64,000 nt of DNA from JAKALX01 sp964508715 (GTDB lineage: Bacteria; Chloroflexota; Dehalococcoidia; Tepidiformales; Tepidiformaceae): assembly GCA_964508715.1 (NCBI GenBank), contig CAZDUX010000015.1, positions 1-64,000 of the forward strand, read 5' to 3'. A program made the position numbers and the translations under genes. Shown piece by piece: positions 1 to 9,293 of the stretch (its first letter is position 1; each line of letters opens with the position of its first letter). Under the pieces are notes generated by a model. It was given only the letters and a program-made list of their open reading frames with translations, was not told the origin of the DNA and ran no database searches.

Positions 1-80
1 TCCGCCCGCTCTGCTCTGGCAGGTACCGAGGGGCGGATTAATCAGCGAATCCCTAGGCCGACCGCAACGCTGGCCAGTGG

Positions 81-86
81 TACCGT
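81..86 (+). promoter_or_regulatory. -10-like hexamer of a possible leaderless promoter
   Basis: TACCGT lies 9 nt before the ATG of the acyltransferase and no Shine-Dalgarno sequence is visible between them. It fits the TAnnnT pattern seen before several other genes in this window. No convincing -35 box is present. Confidence 0.35.
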
Positions 87-95
87 CGAACGAGT

Positions 96-1262
96 ATGGC
101 GAGGGTTGAGGTGGTGCAGGAGCGGAAGCTGCGGCGGCGGCGTATCGACGAATTCGATGTGATGCGGGGCGTCGCGATCGTGCTGGTTGTGTATCTGCAC
201 GCATGGTTCAGCCCATGGGACGTGACGCCGCACCACCAGAAGCTCGCGGTGCACGTCATCCACCTGTTCGGGCACAGCGCGGTACCGGTGTTCTTCTTCA
301 TATCGGCGTTCCTGCTCGCGCGCGACACTTCACCCTCGTTCCAGGCGTTCGGGTCGCGCAAGTTGCGACGGATCGTTGTGCCGACACTGTTCTGGATGGG
401 CGCCGCGTTCACTTACCGGCTGTGGCAGGACGGGTGGTCGAAACAGCTCGGGATCGACCTGGCGCTCTTCAATGTAGCCGGGCAGTACTACTACCTGGTC
501 GTGCTCGCGTTCTTTATGGCGAGCTTCTATTTCGCCCGGCACATCACTGACCGCAGCCTGGACTGGCTGCTCGGAGCGGCGTTCGTGGTCAACCTGGCGA
601 CCGTGGCCTACTACGAGCGGCACGCGATATCCGGTGAGTTCGCGACTCTGGCGTACCGCAACCCGGGCATGTGGATCTTCTCATACATGTTCGGCTACTG
701 GGCGGGAAGACGATTCGAGTCGATGGACTGGACGGGGCGGCTGGTGCTGCCGGCGATCGCTGCCATGGCCGGTGTCGCCGCCTGGTATTTGATGCGCGGC
801 GAGGTGTACGGCGACTACCCGGTGAGCTACTTCGGGATCACGGTATTCCTCTTCGCGTCGCTCGGGCTGGTGGTCTACCCCGCGATCGTACGGTTGCTGC
901 TCCGGGCGTGGGCCGACCGGACGGTCACACGGCCGGCGCTGGAGTTGTCGCGCTACTCGTTCGCGATCTATCTGGTGCACCTGCCGTTCTTCGCCGGCTG
1001 GCTTTCGAATCGCCTCGTTGGGCAGAGCTCTCTGCAGGATGACTACTGGAGACTGATGAACACGGAGTTCATCGTCGGCATCGCCGGGAGCGTGCTGTTC
1101 GCGATGCTCATGGCGCGTATCGCGCCCGGATTCTCCGAGCGGTTCATGGGTATCGAGCGGGCGCAGAGAGCCGGCCAAACGCGTGCGAGAACGGGGGCAA
1201 GGCCGGGATTGGCATGGCCGTCGGTGCCACGGCCTCAGCGGCGGGCATCACGGCGTGCATGA
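96..1262 (+). CDS. Acyltransferase 3 family membrane protein (OafA/YrhL-like)
   Basis: Polytopic inner-membrane acyltransferase that likely O-acylates a surface sugar or glycolipid; the substrate cannot be told. Residues 18-36 hold the family signature, FDVMRG followed by the first membrane helix and His35 (YLHAW), the usual active-site histidine. A basic patch RKLRRIVVP follows helix 2, and further hydrophobic helices run to about residue 345. The C-terminal 35 residues are basic, polar and probably cytosolic. At 388 aa it is a normal-length single-domain member with no SGNH domain, unlike the truncated homologue at the far end of the window. Its stop overlaps the convergent lipoprotein gene by 15 bp. 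Confidence 0.85.
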   Translation: MARVEVVQERKLRRRRIDEFDVMRGVAIVLVVYLHAWFSPWDVTPHHQKLAVHVIHLFGHSAVPVFFFISAFLLARDTSPSFQAFGSRKLRRIVVPTLFWMGAAFTYRLWQDGWSKQLGIDLALFNVAGQYYYLVVLAFFMASFYFARHITDRSLDWLLGAAFVVNLATVAYYERHAISGEFATLAYRNPGMWIFSYMFGYWAGRRFESMDWTGRLVLPAIAAMAGVAAWYLMRGEVYGDYPVSYFGITVFLFASLGLVVYPAIVRLLLRAWADRTVTRPALELSRYSFAIYLVHLPFFAGWLSNRLVGQSSLQDDYWRLMNTEFIVGIAGSVLFAMLMARIAPGFSERFMGIERAQRAGQTRARTGARPGLAWPSVPRPQRRASRRA

Positions 1263-1673
1263 GCCGGAGGACTTCGTCGTGCGGACGATGGAGCCCGACG
1301 AGGCATCGAGGACGACACACTGGAGATCCCCCTTCGACGAGGTTGCCCCGAGAGCCACCTTCTTCAGGTCGTCGCTGACGTTGTAACAAAGTTCCACATT
1401 CTTGGGAGCGTTCGAATCGGCGTACCCAAGGGCGTGGAAGACCCCGGAGTCGAACCCGGTGTTCTGGCGGCAGTAGCTCAGGAAACCGGTGTCGAAGAAC
1501 GTCCCCTGGCCACGCTGCTGGAACTCGGTTTCGGCGCGGTTGGCGAAGGTCTCGATAACACTCGTACCAGCAGCCGGTGACTTGCCATCATCACCGTCGG
1601 AACAACCTGTGAGCACGAACCCCAGGATTACCGCCAGGGTTGGTGCGCCCGCAAATCTCACGAATGCCGTCAT
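1248..1673 (-). CDS. Small secreted lipoprotein, function unknown
   Basis: The start is set at the second ATG because AGGAGGTGCACG sits directly in front of it; the ATG 21 bp upstream has no ribosome site. The N-terminus is a hydrophobic signal peptide ending in the lipobox LTGC, so the mature protein should be lipid-anchored outside the membrane. The mature part is about 120 residues with four further cysteines (SYCRQ, ELCYN, LQCVV, GSCTP), which could form two disulfides. The last stretch, LQCVVLDASSGSIVRTT, resembles the disulfide-closed C-terminal region of some minor pilins, but this is only a resemblance. No family recognised. It overlaps the convergent acyltransferase by 15 bp. Confidence 0.72.
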   Translation of the reverse strand: MTAFVRFAGAPTLAVILGFVLTGCSDGDDGKSPAAGTSVIETFANRAETEFQQRGQGTFFDTGFLSYCRQNTGFDSGVFHALGYADSNAPKNVELCYNVSDDLKKVALGATSSKGDLQCVVLDASSGSIVRTTKSSGSCTP

Positions 1674-1824
1674 CGTGCACCTCCTGATTCCCATGAAAAG
1701 GGAGCCGCAGGCTATGGGGATCGGCTCGAAGGCCTGAATCCTCCGGCCAACCGGCCGCTCTGGACTCCCTCGTCACCGTGCTCTCGACTACCATGCGCTG
1801 AACGTTCGCCGGAGCCGTGACAGC

Positions 1825-4590
1825 ATGACCCGAACCGTCTACGTCGTTCCTCATTGCCACTGGGACCGGGAGTGGTACCAGCCTCACGAACTCTTTCGCT
1901 GGCGGCTGGTACAGATGATCGACGAACTGCTCGAGCACATGGAGCAACACCCCGAATACGCCTGCTTCAACCTCGACGGGCAGTCAATCGTCATCGACGA
2001 CTACCTGGAGCTACGACCCGAGAACGAGACACGGCTGAGAACGATGATCGAAGCCGGGAGGATCGTCATCGGGCCGTGGTGGGTACAACCCGACGAGTTC
2101 CTGCCGACGGGTGAATCGCACATCCGCAGTTTCCAGCGCGGAATTCGGTTCGCCGACCGGCTCGGAGGGTCGCTGAGGGTGGGGCATTGCGCCGACCAGT
2201 TCGGGCACATCGCCCAGATGCCACAGATCATGCACCAGCTTGGCCTCACGAGTGCCTGCCTCTGGCGGGGTGTGCCCGACTCGGTACCGGCTTGGAGCTT
2301 CTGGTGGGAGTCGCCTGACGGGACGCGACAGCCGGTGCTCTACCTCCGTAACAGCTACTCGAGTGGATGGCGTCTGCCGGCGGACCCGGAGGATCTCATG
2401 GAGCGTACGCGCCGCCAGGAGCGGGATCTGCCCGATAACGCGCCAGCCCTGCTAATGAACGGCACCGACCATTCACGAATGGAAAAGCACGTGCCGGGGG
2501 CACTCGCCGCGGCTGCCGGCCGTGGTTACGAGTTCCGGCTTGCGACGCTCGCTGACTACGAGAGGGCGGTCTTCGCACACGGTATCGACGAGCATGTGCA
2601 TGTGGGCGAATTGCGATCGCCTGATCGTTCGAATGTGCTTGCAGGAGTCACGTCGTCGCGTACCGATATCAAGCGGCGCGACTTCGAGGTTGCACGGGCG
2701 CTGGAACGTTACGCCGAGCCACTCGAACTGCTTTCGTGGCTGGAGCACGGGCCGGACGCCTCGCCGGCACTCAAGCAGGCGTGGCGGCTCCAGCTCGAGA
2801 ACTCGCCACACGACTCGATCTGCGGGTGCAGCGTGGATCAGACCCACCGGGAGATGTTCCCGCGGTATGACCGGGCCGAACAGCTCGCGAACCAGGTGGC
2901 CCGGGAATCGATGCAGCACCTGGTGCGCCGGCTGGACGTGCCCCCCGGAGGTGGTGTGGCTCTCTTCCGGCCTGTGCCTCATGCGCCGGTCATTATCGAG
3001 TGCGACGTACCGGATACGTTCATGGCAGAGTCGTTGCGCCTGCCCGGCGGCACCGAGGTCGCGGTGGCGCTGGGTCCGGCGCGCGAGCCGGAGATGCTCT
3101 TCCAGGACGATGAGGTTTCGGCGCGTGGGGCTGGCCGGCACCTCGACTTCCTCCGCGAGGGACGCTACGACAACCATTACATTGAGGCGATGGAGTGGTC
3201 GCTCGAGGGCCGTCATCTATCCGTTCGCACGACGGTGGGGAACGACCTGAACGTGGTAGACGAGCAGTCAGTCCGCGAGGATGTGCGAAACGTCGCGGCC
3301 AATGACCTTGCCGACACGGCCGAGGTGGCAGTGGTGCGTTCAGGGCGGCGGCGGCTCCGAGCTGTGCTGCCGCCAGCGAGCACGATCGGTGTCGAGTTGC
3401 TGGAACCGGGCGTGGGGCCCGCACCGGGCACCGACATCGAGGCGGGCGATAATTCGATCGCGAACCGGTTCTACGAGGTGCGATTTCGGCGCGGGCGGCT
3501 CTCGGTGCGCGACTGGGAGAACGGCATCGATTTCGATCGCGTGAATGTGTTTGTGGACGAAGGCGACCGTGGCGACGAGTACAACGCAGACATCCTGCCT
3601 GACGCCATCCTCAAGCCCGTTGTGAGCGAGCTGGTTGGAATCGAGAAGGATAACGTCTCGGCGACGCTCCGCTACCTGACCATCCTCGAACTCCCCGCAG
3701 GGCTGAAGGCCAACCGGCAGTCGCGGAGGAACAAGAACCGAGTTCTCGTGCCAATTGTGACGTCGGTAACGCTCTGGGCGGGTATGCCACGTATCGACTT
3801 CCGGGTGGTTGTACAGAACAGCGCCGAGGACCACCGGCTGAGAGCGCTCTTCCCCCTGCCCTTCACGATGAGCACGGCGTTCACCGAAAACCAGTTCCAT
3901 GTGGGAGAACGACCGGTGACACCGGCGCAATGGAATGGTTCGAGCCCGGAACAGCCACCCGTTACGTTTCCGCAGAAGTCGTTCGTAGCGATGGAAGCGG
4001 ATGGGATGGGCGTGGCTGTCTTCAATCGTGGGCTCCAGGAGGGTGAAGTCGTCACGAATCCAGACGGTGAGCAGGCATATGCGCTCACGCTGCTGCGCTG
4101 CGTTGGATGGCTTTCGCGGCCGGATCTCGCGAGCAGGCGCGGCGGTGCGGGGCCGACCATCGCCACGTACGACAGCCAGATGCCGGGCGAGCACACGTTC
4201 GACTACGCGCTCACCACGTACCGGGGCTCGTGGAGCAAGAACGGTATCCAGCCACTTGCACACGCGTTCGCATATCCGCCGCTGGCGTGGGCGACGAACG
4301 AGCACGAAGGGTCGGCCGGAGCAGCGATCACACTCGCAAGCTTCGAAGACTCAGCGTTCGTGCCGTCGGCGATGCACCGCAGCGAGGCGGACGGTGCACC
4401 GATCATCCGTGTCTACAACGCATCGGGTGAGGCGAGGCGATGCCGGATCGACGTGCCTGCGGGAAGTGAAGGAGCCGGTCTGACCGACCTGATGGAGAGA
4501 CACGTCGCGATGCCTGAACGGACGGAGGGTGGCTGGGAGTTCCCCTTGCGCGGATGGGGGATCGCTTCTCTGCGGTTCGGGCGGCGGTAG
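1825..4590 (+). CDS. Glycoside hydrolase family 38 alpha-mannosidase
   Basis: Retaining, metal-dependent exo-alpha-mannosidase of the MngB/GH38 type, expected to trim alpha-mannosides or mannosyl-glycerate-like substrates in the cytoplasm (no signal peptide seen). The N-terminal metal site is clear: PHCHWDREW at residues 9-17 (His10/His12/Asp14 region). The nucleophile motif HCADQFGH holds Asp124. A central alpha-helical domain contains ENSPHDSICGCS, another GH38 hallmark with a zinc-binding His. The C-terminal half (about 350-921) is the beta-sandwich typical of the family. The length of 921 aa is normal. It is preceded by a TACCAT hexamer about 30 nt upstream. It stands alone, without transporter or regulator next to it. 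Confidence 0.92.
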   Translation: MTRTVYVVPHCHWDREWYQPHELFRWRLVQMIDELLEHMEQHPEYACFNLDGQSIVIDDYLELRPENETRLRTMIEAGRIVIGPWWVQPDEFLPTGESHIRSFQRGIRFADRLGGSLRVGHCADQFGHIAQMPQIMHQLGLTSACLWRGVPDSVPAWSFWWESPDGTRQPVLYLRNSYSSGWRLPADPEDLMERTRRQERDLPDNAPALLMNGTDHSRMEKHVPGALAAAAGRGYEFRLATLADYERAVFAHGIDEHVHVGELRSPDRSNVLAGVTSSRTDIKRRDFEVARALERYAEPLELLSWLEHGPDASPALKQAWRLQLENSPHDSICGCSVDQTHREMFPRYDRAEQLANQVARESMQHLVRRLDVPPGGGVALFRPVPHAPVIIECDVPDTFMAESLRLPGGTEVAVALGPAREPEMLFQDDEVSARGAGRHLDFLREGRYDNHYIEAMEWSLEGRHLSVRTTVGNDLNVVDEQSVREDVRNVAANDLADTAEVAVVRSGRRRLRAVLPPASTIGVELLEPGVGPAPGTDIEAGDNSIANRFYEVRFRRGRLSVRDWENGIDFDRVNVFVDEGDRGDEYNADILPDAILKPVVSELVGIEKDNVSATLRYLTILELPAGLKANRQSRRNKNRVLVPIVTSVTLWAGMPRIDFRVVVQNSAEDHRLRALFPLPFTMSTAFTENQFHVGERPVTPAQWNGSSPEQPPVTFPQKSFVAMEADGMGVAVFNRGLQEGEVVTNPDGEQAYALTLLRCVGWLSRPDLASRRGGAGPTIATYDSQMPGEHTFDYALTTYRGSWSKNGIQPLAHAFAYPPLAWATNEHEGSAGAAITLASFEDSAFVPSAMHRSEADGAPIIRVYNASGEARRCRIDVPAGSEGAGLTDLMERHVAMPERTEGGWEFPLRGWGIASLRFGRR

Positions 4591-4989
4591 GGCCCTCCGA
4601 CGCAGCCGGGAGCGGCTTCACGGCCTGCCCCTGCATCGCCCCGACCGCGGAATCGCGGACCCGGCTCACGGAAACCTGCTCCAAATAAGGGATAGCCAAC
4701 GGTGGAGCCTCCGCGAGCGCCATTCCGCCCACGATTCCGATTGGGGAGGGCTACCTGCTATCGCTGGCGCTGACATTGGACCGATAGGCCTCGCGGACCG
4801 CGGCGCCGGGACGCCGACGATGACGAGCACACCATCGTTTGGCCGATTGCGAGTGGCGCGGTGAGCAGGTGGGTCTCGGGTAACTGAACGGTGGAAGCGG
4901 TGGAGCGCTCATTCTCTACCCGGCGAACCGGCATGATTTCGCAGACGTTCACTTACGTGCAGCCTGTTGGGCTCCTGAAGAGGAGGGCG
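4591..4989. other. 399-bp intergenic stretch without a supported gene
   Basis: Lies between the convergent GH38 and RNase HI genes. I looked for tRNA, RNase P, SRP and tmRNA signatures and saw none. A short perfect hairpin CCGCG-GAAT-CGCGG is at 4645-4658, too small and lacking a T-run to call a terminator with confidence. Short open frames here have no ribosome sites and no protein-like composition. Confidence 0.5.
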
Positions 4990-5454
4990 CTACGGAGTCG
5001 AGGACGCGGCGAGTAGCTCGCGGGCGGCTACCGCGAGTGCGTCGCAGCGATTGTGCTGTTCGTTCGTTGCGTGTCCCTTGACCCAGACCCACTGGATGGT
5101 ATGAAGCTCTGCAAGCCGGAGGAGTTTCTCCCAGAGATCCTGGTTGAGAACCGGCTTCCGGGCGGCTGTCTGCCAACCGTTCTTCTGCCACTTCGCGAGC
5201 CAGCCCTTGACGAAGGCGTTGTGAACGTACTCGGAGTCGGTGTGGAGGACCACCTGGCAGGGCATCTTCAGAGCCTCGAGTGCCCTGATCGCGCCCGTGA
5301 GTTCCATGCGGTTGTTGGTGGAGTCGGGTTCAGCGCCAGAGAGTTCGCGGGTGACGTTGTGAGCGGGTGAGATGAGCAACGCTCCCCAGCCGCCCCAGCC
5401 AGGATTCGGAGAACAGGCGCCATCGCAATAGACATGCACGAGCGGGAGTGTCAT
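4990..5454 (-). CDS. rnhA: Ribonuclease HI
   Basis: Hydrolyses the RNA strand of RNA-DNA hybrids in the cytoplasm. The start was placed at the ATG giving MTLPLVHVYCDGACS; upstream extension is low-complexity and antisense to murJ. The catalytic carboxylates are visible: Asp10-region in YCDGACSPNPG, Glu51 in NNRMELTGA, Asp73 in HTDSEYV, and the final Asp in NRCDALA. The basic-protrusion helix WLAKWQKNGWQT is present, as in E. coli RNase HI. The length of 154 aa matches the family. It is divergent from murJ, with starts only 67 bp apart. Confidence 0.95.
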   Translation of the reverse strand: MTLPLVHVYCDGACSPNPGWGGWGALLISPAHNVTRELSGAEPDSTNNRMELTGAIRALEALKMPCQVVLHTDSEYVHNAFVKGWLAKWQKNGWQTAARKPVLNQDLWEKLLRLAELHTIQWVWVKGHATNEQHNRCDALAVAARELLAASSTP

Positions 5455-5508
5455 GGGCCCATTGTCCGAGGGGCGGCTGATAGCAGCGACCGCACGCGTA
5501 CCACGCAC

Positions 5509-5514
5509 TACCAT
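5509..5514 (+). promoter_or_regulatory. -10-like hexamer of leaderless murJ promoter
   Basis: TACCAT followed by 7 nt and the ATG at 5522. If used, transcription would start at or next to that ATG. It decides against the in-frame ATG at 5513, which overlaps the hexamer. Confidence 0.45.
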
Positions 5515-5521
5515 GGCGCGA

Positions 5522-7093
5522 ATGGCGGAAGCTCCCGCGGTCTCATCGGACGGAACCTCGCATCGCGGGAGCGGGCTGGCGCTTGCGGCGGCGATCGTGG
5601 CGTTCGGTTTCCTCGGCTCACGGGTCCTGGGGATCCTGCGGTCGGCGGTGATCGCGCGGGCGTTTGGGTCGAGTCCAGAGTTGGCCGCATATGTCGTCGC
5701 ATTCAAGCTGCCCGACCTGATCTTCCAGGTGTTGGCGGGTGCGACGCTCGGGAGCGCATTCATCCCGGTGTTCGCGCGCCTCTATCGCCGCGACGGACCG
5801 GACCAGGCGTGGCGGCTGGCGAGCAACGTCCTCAACCTGGTCACGGCGGCGACTGCGGTCGCGTGCGTGGTGGCATTCATCCTGGCGCCGTGGCTGGTGC
5901 CGCTCATGGCGCCCGGGATCGCCCTGCAGGGCAAGGCGGTATTCCTGACACGCCTGATGCTGCTTTCGCCGCTGTTGTTCTCGGTGAGCGGCATGATCAC
6001 GGGGATCCTGAATGCGCGGCAGCATTTCTTCCTCCCTGCGCTCGCGCCGATGCTCTACAACGTCGCAATCATCTTCGGGGCGCTGTTCCTGGCCGGGCCG
6101 TATGGCGTCACCGGGCTCGCGATCGGCGTCATTTGCGGGGCGGGGTTGCATCTGCTCGTCCAGGTCCCCGGGCTGGTACGCGAGGGCATGCGCTGGCGGG
6201 CGACATTCGACTGGCACGACTCGGCGGTGCGCGAAGTTGGACGGTTGATGGGGCCCCGCGTCATCGGTCTTGGCGCGGCGCAGCTCAACTTCTTCGTCAC
6301 CATCTACTTCGCATCGAAGATCGGCGACCAGACGGTGAGTAATCTGAATTACGCGTGGATCGTCGCGACGCTGCCGACCGCGCTGTTCGGGATGGCACTC
6401 TCGACGGCGGTATTCCCGCGGCTGGCCGACCATGCCGCGGACGAGGACCTGGAAGGGCTGCGCGAAACCGTGTCCCGGGTGCTCCGGGTCATCATGTTCC
6501 TGACCATCCCGGCAGCGGTGGGGCTTGCAATGTTGCGATTCCCGGCCGTGACGCTGCTCTTTCAGTGGGGGAAGTTCACGCCAGAAGATACGACGATGAC
6601 GGCGACGGCGCTCGCGTTCTTCTGCATCGGGATCGTCCCGCAGGCGGGAATCGAGATCCATTCGCGAGGGTTCTACGCGATGGGCGACACGCGCACGCCG
6701 GTGATGCTCGCGGTGCTTGCAGTCGGTGGGAACGTGGTACTGAGCGCGCTCGTGTGGAGACGGTTCGAACACCAGGGGCTCGCCTTCGCTGATTCGATCA
6801 CGTCGGCGCTCGAATGGGTGCTGCTCTACGTGTTCTATGTGCGGCGAACCGGGGCCAACCCGGCAAAGGACCTGTCAGCGATTTCGGTGTTTGGGTTCTG
6901 TGCTGCGGGCATGGCGCTGTTCCTTGCCATCGCGTTTCTCCCATTCGATTTCGGTGGGCGGTTCAACCAGGCGATCGTCGCCCTTGCGGCAGCGACGGCG
7001 GGAGCGCTGGTGTATGGGGGGTTCGCGAATGCCCTGGGTGTCGAGGAGTTCCATGAAGCCGTACGGCGCATTCGTAGCCGGCTGCCCGTTTAG
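5522..7093 (+). CDS. murJ: Lipid II flippase MurJ (MviN family)
   Basis: Moves lipid-linked peptidoglycan precursor across the cytoplasmic membrane. About 523 aa with some 14 hydrophobic helices, the usual MurJ length. Family features include the N-terminal FGFLGSRVLGILRSAVIARAFG-type stretch, the FKLPDLIFQ motif, and FIPVFARLY in the second helix region, all typical of MviN/MurJ. The start at 5522 is preferred over 5513 and over an ATG at 5453 (inside the divergent rnhA), because TACCAT sits 7 nt before it. It fits with murI, murA and mreB elsewhere in the window, indicating a genuine peptidoglycan wall. Confidence 0.93.
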   Translation: MAEAPAVSSDGTSHRGSGLALAAAIVAFGFLGSRVLGILRSAVIARAFGSSPELAAYVVAFKLPDLIFQVLAGATLGSAFIPVFARLYRRDGPDQAWRLASNVLNLVTAATAVACVVAFILAPWLVPLMAPGIALQGKAVFLTRLMLLSPLLFSVSGMITGILNARQHFFLPALAPMLYNVAIIFGALFLAGPYGVTGLAIGVICGAGLHLLVQVPGLVREGMRWRATFDWHDSAVREVGRLMGPRVIGLGAAQLNFFVTIYFASKIGDQTVSNLNYAWIVATLPTALFGMALSTAVFPRLADHAADEDLEGLRETVSRVLRVIMFLTIPAAVGLAMLRFPAVTLLFQWGKFTPEDTTMTATALAFFCIGIVPQAGIEIHSRGFYAMGDTRTPVMLAVLAVGGNVVLSALVWRRFEHQGLAFADSITSALEWVLLYVFYVRRTGANPAKDLSAISVFGFCAAGMALFLAIAFLPFDFGGRFNQAIVALAAATAGALVYGGFANALGVEEFHEAVRRIRSRLPV

Positions 7094-7130
7094 CGCTTCG
7101 GAGAACCTCACGGTGGCAGGGCCTGCATGA

Positions 7131-7136
7131 TATCGT
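7131..7136 (+). promoter_or_regulatory. -10-like hexamer before the GNAT gene
   Basis: TATCGT followed by 8 nt (containing GAGAGG) and the ATG at 7145. It lies just downstream of an alternative ATG at 7127, which argues for the later start. Confidence 0.4.
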
Positions 7137-7144
7137 TTGAGAGG

Positions 7145-7798
7145 ATGGAAGCGACGCTCCCTCGCCTGGTCCGCCCGACGGTCGCCTACCCCCCGGAGAT
7201 CCCGGGGGAGGGACTGGTGCTGCGGCCGTGGGAAATGGCACTGGTGCGGCAGATGGGGAATTGGAAGCAACGCGGATTCCCTTACCACGGGTTCGACCTC
7301 GGCCATCTCGCCGACCCGGCGCGGGCAGCGAACGCGCTGGCATCGGCACACGAACCGGGGCCCCATCGCCACTTCGTAGCCGTCGAAGAGGGGCGGGCTG
7401 TCGGGCGTGTATCCATCAATCTGCAGGACGTTTCGGGGCTTTACCTCTGGGCGGTCCATGTCCCGCCCGAGGAGGAGGGCCGGGGGGTGTGCCGCCGGAT
7501 GCTCGCCGCGCTGATGACATGGCTCGAGGACCGCTACCCGGAGACACCGTTCGTGCTGAGTTCGAACACCTTCAATGAGCACGCACACCGGGCGTACCGG
7601 GCCCTGGGCTTCGAGGTCATCGAAACGCGATGGCATTACGACCGAGAACTCGCCGAGCGTCTCTGGCGAGTGACACCCGCGGATCGCCAGCCGATCGCGC
7701 ATCACATCCGTTTCCAGCTGGGGCGCTGGGAGGTTCGGACGTTCGTATTCGGGCGAGTACCGGGAACGCCTATGTCCACGGGGCAGCGACCCCGCTGA
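7145..7798 (+). CDS. GNAT family N-acetyltransferase
   Basis: Transfers an acetyl group from acetyl-CoA to an unknown acceptor. The acetyl-CoA pyrophosphate loop appears as EEEGRGVCRRMLAAL (consensus Q/RxxGxG/A) near residue 115, preceded by the strand LYLWAVHVPP. The next conserved part is FVLSSNTFNEHAHRAYRALGF, the NxxAxxxYxxxGF signature ending the fold. The C-terminal 60 residues are an extension without a recognised domain. The start at 7145 is chosen on the hexamer at 7131; an ATG at 7127 would add six residues. It is convergent with the BON-domain gene, whose stop lies 1 bp away. Confidence 0.82.
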   Translation: MEATLPRLVRPTVAYPPEIPGEGLVLRPWEMALVRQMGNWKQRGFPYHGFDLGHLADPARAANALASAHEPGPHRHFVAVEEGRAVGRVSINLQDVSGLYLWAVHVPPEEEGRGVCRRMLAALMTWLEDRYPETPFVLSSNTFNEHAHRAYRALGFEVIETRWHYDRELAERLWRVTPADRQPIAHHIRFQLGRWEVRTFVFGRVPGTPMSTGQRPR

Positions 7799-7799
7799 G

Positions 7800-8552
7800 C
7801 TACGGCCGGGCCCAGTCATCGGCGGCGCCGGTACGAGCCATCGCCGCAACATCGAGTTGCTCACGCACCCTGGCAACCCCGGGCACACGCGATGCAACCT
7901 CCTCAGCATTCTCGGCGTCATCGAGCATGGGTACCTGTCCCCGGAGAAGTGCCACCCGCTGACGAACCTCGACCTGAATATCGAGTGCCGTAGTAGCGGA
8001 ATCCTCTCGAAGCTCGCGGCGAATTGCGTCGGCAAGCGCTTCGTCGCCGTACTGGCCATCGAGAGCCGACCGCTCGACCTCCACTAACTCCCTGGAGTCG
8101 GACTGGAAGCCACCGATGACCTCCGTATTCGTCCCAACGGGGTCGGTCGGCGGGACGTAGACCGTGCCACCTTCCGAAACGATATCGTCGTACATCTCAC
8201 TCGGCCCGGCGGCTGCGAACGAGTCGACGATGGTCTTTGCGTCGGTGAAATCAACCGCGCTGAGGGCTTCGTCACTTTCGAGGCCAGGGGTTGCGCCGTA
8301 GAACATGCCGACACGGGCTTCTCCGAGGCGTGCACGCCCAATGCGCTCAGGTAACGCTCCATCGACTTCGATCGCGTCATCAACGTCCCTGCCCTGGGCG
8401 AGATCTCTTGCGATGTCGAGCGCGGCCTCACGCTCGGTGTCGGTCGACACGATCCCGGAGAGCACGAGCCGTCCTTCATCCTCTTCGACCGCGATGGCAA
8501 GACCGGCGACCTCCGTCATGGCTCGTTCGATACGCCTGGTAAGTACGCTCAT
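7800..8552 (-). CDS. Protein with two BON domains
   Basis: The 250-aa protein has a BON (OsmY-type) domain at each end. The first spans about residues 5-70 (LTRRIERAM...VEEDEGRLVLSG...EREAALDIA), the second about 170-240 (ADAIRRELREDS...VRQRVALLRGQV...ARVREQLDV). The middle 90 residues are acidic and lack a known fold. No signal peptide is visible, so it is probably cytoplasmic, unlike OsmY. BON domains usually bind phospholipid or other macromolecules; a stress or membrane-association role is inference. GAGGT lies 9 nt before the ATG. A GGCACACT inverted repeat lies just upstream. Confidence 0.75.
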   Translation of the reverse strand: MSVLTRRIERAMTEVAGLAIAVEEDEGRLVLSGIVSTDTEREAALDIARDLAQGRDVDDAIEVDGALPERIGRARLGEARVGMFYGATPGLESDEALSAVDFTDAKTIVDSFAAAGPSEMYDDIVSEGGTVYVPPTDPVGTNTEVIGGFQSDSRELVEVERSALDGQYGDEALADAIRRELREDSATTALDIQVEVRQRVALLRGQVPMLDDAENAEEVASRVPGVARVREQLDVAAMARTGAADDWARP

Positions 8553-8579
8553 GAGTGGGGACCTCGTACGTCATCGGCT

Positions 8580-8607
8580 GGCACACTCGCCGCACGACCA
8601 GTGTGCC
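8580..8607. repeat. Inverted repeat GGCACACT-N12-AGTGTGCC
   Basis: Perfect 8-bp arms separated by 12 nt, between the end of the haem membrane protein gene (minus strand) and the start of the BON gene. It could be a terminator stem for the upstream gene or an operator for the BON gene; no T-run follows on either strand. Confidence 0.5.
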
Positions 8608-8672
8608 TGGAACCGCACGCGGCCCGCATAACGCGAGATCCGAAAAGCGTTACGAACATCTGGTGCATGGTA

Positions 8673-9293
8673 TCAGGCCTCGACCGGGAGCCAGCCACGC
8701 CCAAGGAGCCGCGCCACGCCCATTGCGGCAACAGTCCCCGCGGTCCCGGCATAGATAACGAGAGCAACGGCGTTCCCACTATCGGTGCCCGAGGTAAGCC
8801 CGTGTGCGAGAGCAAGCAGCCAGGCGGGGAAGGCGAGAAGGTGAAGGTTCCGCCAGAGTGACCAGCGCATCGAACCGGCGAGAGCCGTGCTCACGAGGAC
8901 TATTGCGAGCAGCCATTCGGCAAGGGCACCGAGACCAACCTGGATCGGCCTGTACCCCGCGATGAACGGGACGAGTGCATCGGTGACCGCGAAGCTCACG
9001 ACAGGATCGAGAAGAAGGGCAACCACGTGCAGGGCGAGGAAAGAGAGCGCCAACACCGAGATCGCACGGTGCGACTCGAGGACAAGGGAAAGCGGACCAT
9101 CGACCACCCGATAGCGCATGTGGACAGCGATCCCGCTGACGACCGAGAGCCAGAGCAGCAGGTAGCTGGAGAAGCCGGCGGCACGTGCTGCATCCCAGGT
9201 TGCGGTGCCGGTGTTGTTGTCTTCGCCGATGCGGGCGAGGAGAGCACCCACGCAGAGTACCGCGAGGACGATGGCACCGAGCTTCCAACTCAT
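8673..9293 (-). CDS. Ferric reductase-like / cytochrome b-type membrane protein
   Basis: Integral membrane protein of 206 aa with about six helices. Two histidine pairs, ESH-X13-H (SHRAIS...ALHVV) and H-X12-H (RNLHLL...LAHGL), lie in consecutive helices. This is the bis-haem arrangement of the ferric reductase / MsrQ / NOX transmembrane domain. There is no FAD/NAD domain, so it would need a partner or act as a membrane electron conduit. Its ATG directly follows the TGA of the upstream small membrane protein (TGA-ATG, no gap), which implies translational coupling. Confidence 0.8.
   Translation of the reverse strand: MSWKLGAIVLAVLCVGALLARIGEDNNTGTATWDAARAAGFSSYLLLWLSVVSGIAVHMRYRVVDGPLSLVLESHRAISVLALSFLALHVVALLLDPVVSFAVTDALVPFIAGYRPIQVGLGALAEWLLAIVLVSTALAGSMRWSLWRNLHLLAFPAWLLALAHGLTSGTDSGNAVALVIYAGTAGTVAAMGVARLLGRGWLPVEA

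Noticed and set aside
4758..4952. 64-residue open frame on the minus strand after GH38
   Set aside because: Low-complexity Ser/Arg-rich end, no ribosome site, no similarity to a known small protein.
4591..4989. Possible structured RNA in the gap between GH38 and rnhA
   Set aside because: Length and GC were compatible, but the conserved cores of RNase P RNA, tmRNA, SRP RNA and tRNA arms were not found; only one 5-bp hairpin is seen.
5618..6772. 384-codon open frame on the minus strand opposite murJ
   Set aside because: Extremely Arg/His/Gln-rich sequence, the mirror of hydrophobic murJ codons; no start signals.
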